DNA of 64,000 nucleotides from Psychrobacter piscatorii (GCF_904846415.1 NZ_CAJHAR010000007.1:62001-126000), one strand, 5' to 3'. Counted from the first letter of the stretch, positions 8,542 through 17,153 are shown. Notes: generated by a model not told the origin, from the letters alone. Numbers and translations: made by a program.

Positions 8542-8688
8542 TATAGTGAAACCATTATAAAAATGGTATAGCAAGACTAAATGCTATTTTTCGCAGCCTC
8601 TGGAGACGCAGTCACAGCAAGCAAGAAAAGTAGCATTTAATCGAGCGCCTTTCCTATGCTGTATCAATTTTATTGAGGTTCTACTATA
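8542..8688. mobile_element. MITE-like palindromic element (147 bp)
   Basis: The two ends form imperfect terminal inverted repeats of 32 bases: 8542-8573 and the reverse complement of 8657-8688 match at 24 positions, both starting TATAGT. A nested 14-base inverted repeat (8579-8592 with 8625-8638, one mismatch) leaves a 32-base loop, so almost the whole element can fold on itself. No coding capacity is present. The ends are flanked by TA, as expected for elements moved by IS630/Tc1-mariner-type transposases. It lies in the 338-base gap between yigZ and the YheT-like gene. No second copy was seen in this window. Confidence 0.6.
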
Positions 8689-8724
8689 TTTAAGTGGCTA
8701 ATTAGAAAGGTTAATCAGGTTTTT

Positions 8725-9327
8725 TTAGACTTCTGGCTGATCCAATACGCGACCATCCATCGCAAGTCGCTCTTTTAAGCTGTCGATATCTGCCTGAGCG
8801 AGTGTCGCAGTCAGCGTGACTTGTTTGCTATAGGCGACATCATCGATGTGACCGCCGAGATTTTCTATCATATAGCGGCACTGTGCTTCGGTTGCGAACT
8901 CTGCGAGTATCTGAATCTGTGCCATGGGTACATAGGGATTCAATGTCATCTCATCGACCGCTGCTTGGGCAGAGCCTGCATAAGCGCGAGTCAGACCGCC
9001 AGCGCCCAGCTTGATACCACCGAAATACCGCACCACGATGATGATGACATTGCCGATGGACTTGTGTTGTAGGACATTTAATATCGGCCTGCCTGCAGTA
9101 CCGCTTGGCTCGCCATCGTCGTCAAAACCTGCACTGGTAGTATTGTCAGGGTCACCAATGATGTAGCCCCAGCAAAAATGCCGCGCATCAGGATATTGCT
9201 CACGCAGTTGTTCCACGTGAAACATGGCCTCTTCACGTGATGTCACCGGATACGCGTAAGCAATAAACTCGGATTTCTTAATTTCTAGGCGCGCGGTGAC
9301 GGCACGTTTTAGCGTTTGATAGCTCAT
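8725..9327 (-). CDS. yigZ: YigZ/IMPACT family protein
   Basis: A 200-residue protein of the IMPACT/YigZ family (UPF0029). The hallmark DGEPSGTAGRPIL motif lies near residues 72-84, and the KKSEFIAYAYPV and VVRYFGGIKLGAGGL segments are also conserved. The C-terminal ~70 residues form the ferredoxin-like DUF1949 domain. The family is linked to translation control and stress in eukaryotes (GCN2 regulation), but the bacterial role is not established. The gene stands alone between two non-coding stretches. A parS-like 16-mer lies within its coding sequence at 9209-9224, coding for FHVEQ. Confidence 0.9.
   Translation of the reverse strand: MSYQTLKRAVTARLEIKKSEFIAYAYPVTSREEAMFHVEQLREQYPDARHFCWGYIIGDPDNTTSAGFDDDGEPSGTAGRPILNVLQHKSIGNVIIIVVRYFGGIKLGAGGLTRAYAGSAQAAVDEMTLNPYVPMAQIQILAEFATEAQCRYMIENLGGHIDDVAYSKQVTLTATLAQADIDSLKERLAMDGRVLDQPEV
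9209..9224. promoter_or_regulatory. parS-like ParB-binding site (candidate 1, in yigZ)
   Basis: TGTTCCACGTGAAACA differs at one base from the broad parS consensus TGTTTCACGTGAAACA and fits the Bacillus form TGTTNCACGTGAAACA exactly. On the other strand it reads TGTTTCACGTGGAACA, also close to the Pseudomonas form. Sites of this kind load the ParB clamp near the chromosomal origin. Confidence 0.6.
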
Positions 9328-9524
9328 ATTTCATCAGGCTTAGGTTGGATATGGTAAACTTAGCTAACTTTCACTGTCGTCCGTATTGGGTACAGTGTTC
9401 ATTTCATTTTTCATTATAGTACCATTTCTAACCATCGAAGATAACGAGCTGCTCACGGCTGAGTGCAGGCGTCGTTAGTTTCTGATTTAGGGCTGGTATC
9501 ATAAAACCGATGGTAGTAAATAGT

Positions 9525-10229
9525 ATGCGTTTAGATAAATTCATTAGTAAAGCCACCGAGCTGTCGCGCAAAGAATCAAAAAAGATCATGCACGCGGGCG
9601 AAATTACTGTAAACGATCAAGTGGTCAAAGACCCTGGCCTACATGTCGATGTCGTCAACGATGATGTGATGTGGGCAGGCGAGCCATTGTCAGTCGCTGC
9701 GGGCAATCGCTATATCTTGCTGTATAAGCCTGAAGGCTTTGAATGTACGTTAAAAGTCAAAGAATACCCAATCGTCACCGAGCTGATCGCCGTACCAGAG
9801 TTGGGTAGTTTGCGTATCGCTGGACGTCTCGATGTCGATACCACTGGCGCCTTGCTCATGAGCGATGATGGCGGCTGGCTACACCGTGTCACCAGTCCTA
9901 AGCATGAGCATGCCAAGGTTTATGAGCTGACCCTAGCATCGCCGATGGATAGCGATGCCCAAGAAAAGGCTGTGAAAAAAGTCGCTGAAGGGATTTTATT
10001 AGAAGGCGATTATGAGCCAACCAAGCCTGCTATCCTTGAGTTCATTGACGAAACCCATGCCCGCCTGACGCTAGAGCAAGGTAAATACCATCAAGTCAAA
10101 CGCATGATGGGTTACTTTGGCAATAGAGTGACGGAGCTGCATCGTGCCAGCATCGGTCATATCAATCTAGAAGGCCTAGAAAAAGGCGACAGTCGCTTCT
10201 TAACGCCAGAAGAAGTTGCCAAATTCTAG
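9525..10229 (+). CDS. rsuA: 16S rRNA pseudouridine synthase (RsuA family)
   Basis: A 234-residue protein with an N-terminal S4 RNA-binding domain (about 1-55) and an RsuA/RluB/E/F-type pseudouridine synthase domain. The catalytic aspartate is in GRLDVDTTGALLM, and the YHQVKRMMGYFGNRV segment near 190 is the conserved C-terminal RNA-contact motif. RsuA makes pseudouridine 516 in 16S rRNA. RluE/RluF-type alternatives cannot be fully excluded by eye. The ATG at 9525 gives the family-typical start MRLDKFI; an in-frame ATG at 9510 would add five residues. A hairpin terminator follows at 10291-10319. Confidence 0.85.
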   Translation: MRLDKFISKATELSRKESKKIMHAGEITVNDQVVKDPGLHVDVVNDDVMWAGEPLSVAAGNRYILLYKPEGFECTLKVKEYPIVTELIAVPELGSLRIAGRLDVDTTGALLMSDDGGWLHRVTSPKHEHAKVYELTLASPMDSDAQEKAVKKVAEGILLEGDYEPTKPAILEFIDETHARLTLEQGKYHQVKRMMGYFGNRVTELHRASIGHINLEGLEKGDSRFLTPEEVAKF

Positions 10230-10290
10230 TCTCTGACTTCTTTAGTATGCACATCCATACTACTGTTTAAATCATTGTTTTACATTCATT

Positions 10291-10319
10291 AGCAGCCACG
10301 ACACCGTGTGCTGCTTTTT
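10291..10319 (+). terminator. Rho-independent terminator after rsuA
   Basis: AGCAGC-CACG / ACAC / CGTG-TGCTGCT forms a 10-bp stem with one bulge, followed by TTTT. It lies 60 bases past the rsuA stop. Confidence 0.65.
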
Positions 10320-10518
10320 GCGGTCTGCTTGTGTTGCCTATCTCTTAAAGCTCAGTAGCAATTTTGCAAAACTGCGCTTTTATGACTTTGCAAAAACCTT
10401 CTTTGTGCTAAAGTCTGTCTAATATTTTAATATACTCTTTTACATAATATAATTGTGATTAATAAGAGCTGGCTTTGTGAAGCGCTGTATTTATTAAAAA
10501 CCAACTGGGATTGTTTCT

Positions 10519-11583
10519 GTGACATTATCTGTATTTAAATCTGCGAGCTTAATCAGCGTCATCTTATTAGCCACTACTGCTTGTGTCCAATCAAGTTCGG
10601 CGGATGAGACGAGCACCCAATTGAACCAAAACCATCAAAGCATGCAGACGAGCAAAGCGGTAAGTTCAACTGTTGACAAGCGGTTGCGCCAAGTGCTGAC
10701 CCAAGCCGGTATCAAAACGCAGATTACCTCTATTGTGCCGTCTAACTTACCCAATATGTATCAGGTAAACTTGGCTGGGCAGCCGCCGTTGCACATCACC
10801 GAAGACGGTCGCTATGTCATCCAAGGTGAGCTAAAAAAGAATCCAAGCAAGCGGGTAGTGACCAAAACACCAGTACGCAGCACGAGCGCGCAGGTAGGCA
10901 AGCCTGTCAGTGCGGCAGTCAAATCGGCGATGCTTGCCAATATGAGCGCGCTCAAAAATATGAGTGCAAAAACGCCGTTTTTTTATACCGCAGTACCTGG
11001 TGTCATTTGGGGTGCAACGCTAGAAGGCGTACCTTTCTTGCTATCGGACGATGCGCAATACATCACTGATGGTGAGATATCAGTGATCGAAAACGGTCAG
11101 TTTATTGGACTCGATGAAAGTTTTGAAACACGAAAAAATCAATCGGTGTTTGCGACATTGGATGAAAGCCAACTGATTACTTATCCGGCGACCAGTCCTC
11201 AGAGGGCGGTGATCTATGTGGCTGATGACGTCAACTGCCCGTATTGCCGCCGATTTCATCAGCAAATACCCGTGCTCAATGCAAAAGGCGTGACGGTCAA
11301 CGTCATCGGCTATCCGATATACGAGCAGTCACCTGAGCAAATGCGTGGTATTTGGTGCCAAGATGACGAAAACAGTCGGCGTCAGGCATTCGATAAGGCG
11401 ATGCTACAAGGTGAGATGACACCTGCATCAGCAAGTTGTAAAGTCGACCACGTGACGCCCAATCGCGAAAAAGCCGCTGGACTGGCAGTGATAGCGACGC
11501 CTGCCATTTACCGTGAGGACGGTGTGCTATATCAAGCAAGTTTCGAGAGTCCTGAGTTTTTAGAATTTTTAGGTATCGAATAA
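10519..11583 (+). CDS. DsbC/DsbG-like thiol:disulfide interchange lipoprotein with duplicated N-domain
   Basis: A 354-residue exported thioredoxin-fold protein. The active site is C240-P-Y-C243 and the cis-proline loop is ATPAI around P328, as in the periplasmic isomerase DsbC. Two further cysteines (C280, C307) may form a structural disulfide. The N-terminus has a signal peptide ending LLATTAC, a loose lipobox with Cys22. Ahead of the catalytic domain are two DsbC_N-like dimerisation modules (about 53-105 and 135-195), each ending in a (D)xxYxxxGE-type strand. E. coli DsbC has one such module and is 236 residues. The start is GTG; a GGGA lies about 10 bases upstream. It probably repairs or reduces disulfides in envelope proteins; DsbB is encoded at 21.5 kb. 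Confidence 0.83.
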   Translation: MTLSVFKSASLISVILLATTACVQSSSADETSTQLNQNHQSMQTSKAVSSTVDKRLRQVLTQAGIKTQITSIVPSNLPNMYQVNLAGQPPLHITEDGRYVIQGELKKNPSKRVVTKTPVRSTSAQVGKPVSAAVKSAMLANMSALKNMSAKTPFFYTAVPGVIWGATLEGVPFLLSDDAQYITDGEISVIENGQFIGLDESFETRKNQSVFATLDESQLITYPATSPQRAVIYVADDVNCPYCRRFHQQIPVLNAKGVTVNVIGYPIYEQSPEQMRGIWCQDDENSRRQAFDKAMLQGEMTPASASCKVDHVTPNREKAAGLAVIATPAIYREDGVLYQASFESPEFLEFLGIE

Positions 11584-11637
11584 TTATATTGGTATCGCTC
11601 AAGATCTTTATTCATCACTACTTTGAATAGAGTAATA

Positions 11638-11676
11638 AAAAACCGCTTTATGAGCTGATTCATAAAGCGGTTTTTA
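11638..11676. terminator. Bidirectional rho-independent terminator
   Basis: CCGCTTTATGA / GCTGAT / TCATAAAGCGG is a perfect 11-bp stem flanked by A and T runs on both sides. It serves the convergent DsbC-like and DUF2939 genes. Confidence 0.9.
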
Positions 11677-11724
11677 TCGTTTAACTTACCAATATTTCAA
11701 ATATCAAAAGCGGTCTCAACTTGT

Positions 11725-12375
11725 TTATGGCAAGACAATATCGACAATCTTCCATTGAGCAAGTCCTTGGCGCTGCATCTCGATAGTGAGTGGATAGCCT
11801 TTGACTTGACCACTGATATTGAAGCAATTGATACCGCAGTAGCTCAATGTTGGCTTTTCGCTATCGTTGCCTTGTGCTGCCTGCTGCTCAAGCTCCGCCG
11901 CTTGTTTTTTCATGACTTGCTGGATTTGACTCTTGACCACCGCATCGACGTCGCCACGTTGAATGATTAAGCTCTGAATAAGATTTCGCAAGTCAACTTG
12001 ATCGCTAGCGATTGCCCATGCGGCGGCCAGCTCTTTGGTTGCTGTATTCGCTTGACCCTGAGTGTTGATGACTTTTTCGATATTTTGCGGGGTAATCGCG
12101 CCATCAACTGCTTGCGTGATAAAGCCATTGGCGGCCTCAGTCAATGGATCACCGCCGAGCTCAGCGATTAATGGATACTTAGTCATGGTCGTGGCAAATT
12201 GATCAGTTAGCTGAGTTTGGATGCTTGGCCGCACTTGCTCGTAATCAATGGTCGCTGCGATAGCGGCACCGTCTTTGGCATCATAAGCATTTTTGAGCTG
12301 ATAAGCACTGTAGTAAGGGGAGCCTGCATAGATTGCTACGGCAATCACGATTAATAAAACAATCAGCTTTTTCAT
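11725..12375 (-). CDS. DUF2939 domain protein, exported or membrane-anchored
   Basis: A 216-residue protein that begins MKKLIVLLIVIAVAIYAG, a single N-terminal membrane or signal segment. The DUF2939 motif SPYYSAYQLKNAYDAKDGAA follows directly (19-38). The rest is a soluble, mostly helical domain rich in Gln and Ala; two C-terminal cysteines (SYCGINCF) could pair outside the cytoplasm. The reading frame is open upstream to 12444, but the MKKL start at 12375 is preferred because it leads straight into the hydrophobic segment. The function is unknown. Confidence 0.78.
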   Translation of the reverse strand: MKKLIVLLIVIAVAIYAGSPYYSAYQLKNAYDAKDGAAIAATIDYEQVRPSIQTQLTDQFATTMTKYPLIAELGGDPLTEAANGFITQAVDGAITPQNIEKVINTQGQANTATKELAAAWAIASDQVDLRNLIQSLIIQRGDVDAVVKSQIQQVMKKQAAELEQQAAQGNDSEKPTLSYCGINCFNISGQVKGYPLTIEMQRQGLAQWKIVDIVLP

Positions 12376-12544
12376 AAGACTTGGTACCTTGTCGCAAACG
12401 TCATGGGTATAAATGACCGTAGATATGGCGATAAATACTAGCACGACTCGTCATTATTCAGGTATGAAAAGCTTTGTAGTAATCTTAATAAATCGTGTAT
12501 ATCGCAACCTAACTACCTTAACTACGAATTTCATGACTTAAGCG

Positions 12545-12573
12545 CTTGATAAATCAGCAGACCATCTCCATAA
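12545..12573 (+). promoter_or_regulatory. Possible sigma-32 type promoter of dnaJ
   Basis: CTTGATA (12545-12551) and CTCCATAA (12566-12573) with a 14-base spacer resemble the heat-shock consensus CTTGAAA / CCCCATNT. It would give a leader of about 210 bases, which is long, so this is only a candidate. Confidence 0.3.
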
Positions 12574-12671
12574 ATAGCGCAAACTTTTTATAATTGATTT
12601 GGCTAAGTAGCACCCACCGTATTTGTCCGTGACATGCACATATTATCATCCTGTGACATTGTGGTTTGCCA

Positions 12672-12687
12672 TGTTTCACATGAAACG
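12672..12687. promoter_or_regulatory. parS-like site (candidate 2, upstream of dnaJ)
   Basis: TGTTTCACATGAAACG has two differences from TGTTTCACGTGAAACA. It shares the 14-base core GTTTCACATGAAAC with the site at 13982. Confidence 0.4.
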
Positions 12688-12790
12688 TTGCTGTGTGATT
12701 GTGTATGAAATAAAGACCGTTAATGGTCAAAGCTGATCAAAGCTAGTGAACTGACGAGCTGGTGGTGCTACGAAGACGATAGGAGAAACC

Positions 12791-13927
12791 ATGAGTAAAC
12801 GCGATTTTTATGAAGTATTAGGTGTCAGCAAGACCGCTGACAGCAAGGAGATTAAGCGAGCCTACCGTAAGCTTGCCATGAAATATCATCCAGATCGCAA
12901 CTCTGATGACCCTGATTCTGAAGACAAATTCAAAGAAGCCTCAATGGCTTATGAAGTACTGAGCGATGAAGAAAAGCGCTCAGCGTATGACCGCATGGGT
13001 CATGCAGCCTTTGAAAATGGCATGGGTGGTGGCGGCTTTGGCGGTGCAGGCGGCGGCAACTTCCAAGACATTTTTGGTGATATTTTCGGTAACTTTGGTG
13101 ACATCTTTGGTCAATCACGTGGCGGCGGTGGTGGACGCTCGCGTCGTGGCTCCGACCTGCGTTATGTGATTGAGCTGACATTAGAAGAAGCAGTACGCGG
13201 CTGCAAAAAAGAAATCAGCTTTACCGCGCCAGCTCCATGTGACACTTGTGATGGTAAAGGCGCCAAAGATGCCTCTGATGTCGTGACCTGTCAGATGTGT
13301 CATGGTCAAGGCCAAGTGCGTATGCAGCAAGGTTTCTTTGCCGTGCAGCAAGCTTGCCCACAGTGTGGCGGCTCTGGTAAACAGATCAAAAACCCTTGCC
13401 CTGACTGTCATGGTAATGGCGTCAAAGACAAATCACGTACGCTAGAAGTATCTATCCCAGCAGGCGTTGATGATGGGGATCGCGTCCGTCTGGCGGGCGA
13501 AGGTGAGGCTGGCGGCGCAGGCGTACAGAATGGCGACTTGTATGTCGAAGTACGTGTCAAGCCGCACAACGTCTTTACTCGTCAAGGCGCCGATCTATAT
13601 ATGGATGTACCAGTCAGCATCACTGATGCGGCACTCGGTAAAGAAGTTGAGATCCCAACCTTAGATGGTAAAGTAAAAATCAAAGTCGCAGAAGGTACGC
13701 AGAGTGGTAAATTGCTACGTGTACGCGGTAAAGGGGTGACGCCAGTACGTACCACGATGAAAGGCGACTTGATCTGCCGTGTGGTCATCGAGACTCCTGT
13801 CAACCTAACTCGTGAGCAAAAAGATCTATTACGTCAATTCCAAGATACGTTGGATGACGACAGTAAGCATCAGCAGTCGCCACATAAAAAATCATTCTTT
13901 AAAAAGATTGGCGATTTATTTGACTGA
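12791..13927 (+). CDS. dnaJ: Chaperone protein DnaJ
   Basis: A full-length type I Hsp40 of 378 residues. The J-domain (1-70) has the HPD motif at 33-35, which stimulates DnaK ATPase. A Gly/Phe-rich linker spans about 77-120. Four zinc repeats follow: [24 protein letters not shown] and CPDCHGNG. The C-terminal substrate-binding domains complete the protein. It delivers unfolded clients to DnaK in the cytoplasm. Neither dnaK nor grpE is nearby, so dnaJ is transcribed on its own. AGGAGA lies just before the ATG. A terminator at 13971-14008 closes the unit, and parS-like palindromes lie on both sides of the gene. Confidence 0.98.
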   Translation: MSKRDFYEVLGVSKTADSKEIKRAYRKLAMKYHPDRNSDDPDSEDKFKEASMAYEVLSDEEKRSAYDRMGHAAFENGMGGGGFGGAGGGNFQDIFGDIFGNFGDIFGQSRGGGGGRSRRGSDLRYVIELTLEEAVRGCKKEISFTAPAPCDTCDGKGAKDASDVVTCQMCHGQGQVRMQQGFFAVQQACPQCGGSGKQIKNPCPDCHGNGVKDKSRTLEVSIPAGVDDGDRVRLAGEGEAGGAGVQNGDLYVEVRVKPHNVFTRQGADLYMDVPVSITDAALGKEVEIPTLDGKVKIKVAEGTQSGKLLRVRGKGVTPVRTTMKGDLICRVVIETPVNLTREQKDLLRQFQDTLDDDSKHQQSPHKKSFFKKIGDLFD

Positions 13928-13970
13928 TTATTTAACTCAGACAGACTGTTGTTAGGTAGCTATACTGAAA

Positions 13971-14008
13971 AAAAGCCCAAACGTTTCACATGAAACCTTT
14001 GGGCTTTT
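13971..14008 (+). terminator. Terminator after dnaJ containing a parS-like core
   Basis: AAAAAGCCCAAA(C)GTTTCA / C / TGAAAC(C)TTTGGGCTTTTT is a long, near-perfect hairpin ending in a T run. Its tip contains the palindrome GTTTCACATGAAAC. Confidence 0.85.
13982..13997. promoter_or_regulatory. parS-like site (candidate 3, in dnaJ terminator)
   Basis: CGTTTCACATGAAACC keeps the core GTTTCACATGAAAC but differs at both ends. It is part of the terminator stem, so its palindromic form has another explanation. Confidence 0.3.
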
Positions 14009-14112
14009 TCTTGTGCTGATAAAAAACCACTCAGTTAACGATATTTGTTAAACTGACGATAAATGATAACCAAAAATAACCCCACCAAATATAAAGTATG
14101 TAAGGTAAAGAT

Positions 14113-14943
14113 ATGAGTCAACAAACAAAAGAACAAGCCATCAAAGTTGGTGTCATCGGTGCAGGTGGTCGCATGGGTCGTATGCTTATCGAAGCCGTAC
14201 AAAACAATGCATACACGACACTGAATGCAGCGATTGAACGCCAAGGATCTAGTCTTGTCGGCGCGGATGCAGGCGAGGTGGCTGCTATCGGACGTTTAGA
14301 GGTACAAATCGTTGACGAGCTAGAAGCTGTGATCAGTGATATCGATGTGCTGATTGATTTTAGTTTGCCTGATGCGACTGAAAAAAACATGCAAGTTTGT
14401 GCCGAGCATAATGTCGCGATGGTTATTGGCACGACAGGATTTAATGAGGCGCAAGAGCAGGTATTAGCAGAGGCCAGTAAAAAAATCGCTATCGTCTACG
14501 CAGGTAACTATTCAACAGGCGTTAACCTGTCATTGAAACTACTTGGCATGGCAGCCAAAGCATTTGGCAATGATGCTGATGTGGAGATCATCGAAGCGCA
14601 TCACAAACATAAAATCGATGCACCATCTGGTACCGCATATATGATGGCAGAAGCCGTCGCAGAGGCGCGCGGACAGAATCTAAAAGACGTCGCTATCTAC
14701 GGACGCGAAGGACAAACGGGCGAACGCGAATCAGGTACGATTGGCATTCATGCCGTACGCGGTGGAGAGATCGTAGGCGATCATACCGTGATGTTTATCG
14801 CTGATGGTGAGGTGGTCGAGATTACTCACCGCGCACGAGAGCGCATGACCTTTGCCGCAGGTGCTGTACGTGCCGCGACTTGGGTGACCGAGCAAGCCGT
14901 TGGACAGTATGATATGCAAGATGTGCTGGGTCTGAATGATTAG
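14113..14943 (+). CDS. dapB: 4-hydroxy-tetrahydrodipicolinate reductase
   Basis: A 276-residue enzyme of the lysine/meso-diaminopimelate pathway. It reduces the DapA product with NAD(P)H in the cytoplasm. The N-terminal nucleotide-binding loop is GVIGAGGRMGR (13-23), VIGTTGF (about 110) lines the cofactor site, and EIIEAHHKHKIDAPSGTA (about 157-174) contains the catalytic His/Lys and the substrate-binding GT. An AAGG site stands ahead of the ATG. The gene is preceded by the dnaJ terminator and followed 40 bases later by the secretin-domain gene, which could be co-transcribed. The product feeds peptidoglycan, as does Mpl at 18.6 kb. Confidence 0.97.
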   Translation: MSQQTKEQAIKVGVIGAGGRMGRMLIEAVQNNAYTTLNAAIERQGSSLVGADAGEVAAIGRLEVQIVDELEAVISDIDVLIDFSLPDATEKNMQVCAEHNVAMVIGTTGFNEAQEQVLAEASKKIAIVYAGNYSTGVNLSLKLLGMAAKAFGNDADVEIIEAHHKHKIDAPSGTAYMMAEAVAEARGQNLKDVAIYGREGQTGERESGTIGIHAVRGGEIVGDHTVMFIADGEVVEITHRARERMTFAAGAVRAATWVTEQAVGQYDMQDVLGLND

Positions 14944-14983
14944 GTAGCGTTGAAAAGGGCTCAAGAAAAATGAGGGAGTACAT

Positions 14984-15889
14984 GTGAATAATGTGAAGCG
15001 TTATATAAAGCATCAGTTAACGAGCACTGTGTTTGCGATCAGCACTGCTAAAAATATATGTTTGCCAGCGTTTGCCCTGAGCCTGATAATTTTGCCGATA
15101 GCAGTACAAGCCAGTAGTGATCAAACCTATGTGATTGACACTTATGGCGGTGCCGCGCTACTGCCAACAGTGAGGCAACAACTCAATAGTAGCGCTGATG
15201 GCGGCACCGTCAGCGTATATCAAGATAAGTTGGTACTAATAACAACACCTCGCAATTATCAAATGATACAGCAGCTACTCACACAGATTGACCGTCAGCC
15301 ACAAGCGCTCACGGTCGCTGTACGCGTTGGCAATAGCAGCAGCATTCAGGATAATATTCGGCAGGGTCAAGTTATCATTACCAATCGCGGTATCCAAGGT
15401 ACAGGTGCAATCAATCAATATAACCGCCAGCAACAAGGTAGTAGCTTGTACCAAGTACAAACGCTGTCTGGTAGTGCTGCTAGTATTAGTACAGGCACGC
15501 TCTATTCATTGACGCAGAACTATCGTGCCACTATTCAACCAAATTATCATTATCCCGTTGACCGTCAGCCAAGTGCGCAGATTATCATTCAGCATCAAGT
15601 ACTACTGCCAACGACGCAAGGCATTGCTGTCACACCCAGACTGCTGCCTGATGGACAGGTCGAAGTTAGGTTGTCACAAGTTGAAGAGCGACTGGCGCGA
15701 TCCAACTCATCCTACAATAGGTACGGCACGAGCAGTAATAGCATTCAAGGTCAAAGTCTGAACAGTACGATCATTGTGCCACGTGGACAGTGGGTAACGA
15801 TTGGTGAGATTTCACAACGCTCAACCAGCAGCGGCAGTCGAATAACCAATAGCATTAATAGTGTACCGATAGCTTTATTGGTGCAATAG
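14984..15889 (+). CDS. Orphan secretin-domain (NolW-like) exported protein
   Basis: A 301-residue protein with an N-terminal signal segment (about 23-45, ending AVQASS). Residues about 50-100 (VIDTYGGAALLPTVRQQL to LLTQIDRQPQALTV) look like the short N1/NolW domain of type II/III secretion secretins. The following Gln/Asn/Ser-rich part and the final GQWVTIGEISQ segment resemble the start of a secretin core, but the full membrane-spanning core is missing. The start is GTG at 14984, supported by TGAGGGAG seven bases upstream. No other secretion genes are adjacent. It may be an accessory outer-membrane or periplasmic protein; the function is unknown. Confidence 0.65.
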   Translation: MNNVKRYIKHQLTSTVFAISTAKNICLPAFALSLIILPIAVQASSDQTYVIDTYGGAALLPTVRQQLNSSADGGTVSVYQDKLVLITTPRNYQMIQQLLTQIDRQPQALTVAVRVGNSSSIQDNIRQGQVIITNRGIQGTGAINQYNRQQQGSSLYQVQTLSGSAASISTGTLYSLTQNYRATIQPNYHYPVDRQPSAQIIIQHQVLLPTTQGIAVTPRLLPDGQVEVRLSQVEERLARSNSSYNRYGTSSNSIQGQSLNSTIIVPRGQWVTIGEISQRSTSSGSRITNSINSVPIALLVQ

Positions 15890-15916
15890 CTCATTAATCA
15901 GATAGCCAAACATAAA

Positions 15917-15949
15917 AAGCGCGGTGCTGTTATTAATAGCACCGCGCTT
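15917..15949. terminator. Bidirectional hairpin terminator
   Basis: AAGCGCGGTGCT / 9-base loop / AGCACCGCGCTT is a perfect 12-bp GC-rich stem between two convergent genes. The A run on the left provides a T run for the leftward transcript. Confidence 0.8.
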
Positions 15950-15971
15950 CTCTATAGATAAGCCTCAAAGA

Positions 15972-17153
15972 CTAGTCAATATAAACTACTTCAAGCGGCG
16001 GAAAACCATTGAACTCTACCGATGAATACGAGTTGGTATAAGCACCCGTGGTTAGCCAATAGATTTTGTCACCAATCTCAAGCTCTTCAGGTAACTGATA
16101 ACCCGCTTCTTCATACATAATATCGGTTGAGTCACAGGTTGGACCTGCCAATACGACCGTCCCTTCACTGGTAGATGTTTCCATCTTCGGGGTGTAGACA
16201 GGATATTTGATGGCTTCGCCTAGCGTCTCGATTAAGCCTTGGAATAAACCGACATCCGTATAAACCCAGCGCGCCAAATCTGTATCTGATTTACGAGAGA
16301 TCAGTACCACATCACTCACCAAGACACCTGAACCACCGACCAATGAACGACCTGGCTCTAGAATAATCTCAGGCATCTCGTCATCATTATAATCATCAGT
16401 CAAATAGCTGGTAATCTCTTCTGCATAGACCTTAATAGGGTTGACTTCACTGATGTAGTTGGTTGGGAAGCCGCCACCTAGATTGATCATCTGTAGCTTG
16501 ATGCCTTCTTCGTTCTTCATCCAATCAAACATATACTTAACTTTGGCTAATGCATCATCCCATGCCGCAACGTCTTTTTGCTGGCTGCCCACATGGAACG
16601 AGATACCATAAGGTACCAAGCCAAGCTCACGCGCTTGAATGAGCAAATCAATGGCCATATTAGGATGACAACCAAACTTACGTGACAATGGCCATTCTGC
16701 TGTCTCTGACCCTTGTACCAATATGCGCACAAATACTTTAGAGCCAGGTGCATATTTGGCAATGTTTTTTAGGTCTGATTCTGAGTCGGTTGCGTACAGA
16801 TCGATACCTTTTTCAAAGGCATACTTAACATGGTCGGCTTTTTTGATGGTGTTACCATAAGAAATACGCGATGGTTCAACGCCACAATCAAGCACACGAT
16901 CCAGCTCATAGATAGAGGCACAGTCAAAGTTAGAGCCAAGTTTTGCCAGCAGATTGATGACCTCAACCGCAGGACTTGCCTTCATTGCATAATGCAGTTT
17001 GGCATTCGGGAACAGGCTGACCATCTCATGATACTTGGTCTCGATACGACTTAGGTCCACCACTAAAAACGGGGTCTCGCGACCTTCAGCAGCTTTGGTA
17101 AATTTCTGCCAGCTGGCAGGTTCAAAATATTGGTCAATTTTGATCATTGTCAT
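15972..17153 (-). CDS. PLP-dependent ornithine/lysine decarboxylase (fold III)
   Basis: A 393-residue alanine-racemase-fold decarboxylase of the ornithine/DAP/arginine decarboxylase 2 family. The PLP lysine is in YAMKASPA, the glycine-rich phosphate loop is NLGGGFP, EPGRSLV binds the cofactor, and the active-site cysteine is in GPTCDSTD. The length and CDSTD pattern fit small bacterial ornithine decarboxylases such as Pseudomonas SpeC, so putrescine synthesis from ornithine is the best guess; lysine could also be used. The ATG at 17153 has AAAGG nine bases upstream. The longer open frame to 17204 has no ribosome site. Confidence 0.88.
   Translation of the reverse strand: MTMIKIDQYFEPASWQKFTKAAEGRETPFLVVDLSRIETKYHEMVSLFPNAKLHYAMKASPAVEVINLLAKLGSNFDCASIYELDRVLDCGVEPSRISYGNTIKKADHVKYAFEKGIDLYATDSESDLKNIAKYAPGSKVFVRILVQGSETAEWPLSRKFGCHPNMAIDLLIQARELGLVPYGISFHVGSQQKDVAAWDDALAKVKYMFDWMKNEEGIKLQMINLGGGFPTNYISEVNPIKVYAEEITSYLTDDYNDDEMPEIILEPGRSLVGGSGVLVSDVVLISRKSDTDLARWVYTDVGLFQGLIETLGEAIKYPVYTPKMETSTSEGTVVLAGPTCDSTDIMYEEAGYQLPEELEIGDKIYWLTTGAYTNSYSSVEFNGFPPLEVVYID

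Larger units (their letters stand above)
12376..12790. other. Intergenic region upstream of dnaJ
   Basis: About 415 bases between divergent genes. It holds a possible heat-shock promoter at 12545-12573 and a parS-like palindrome at 12672-12687. It is AT-rich with no credible coding sequence. Confidence 0.5.
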
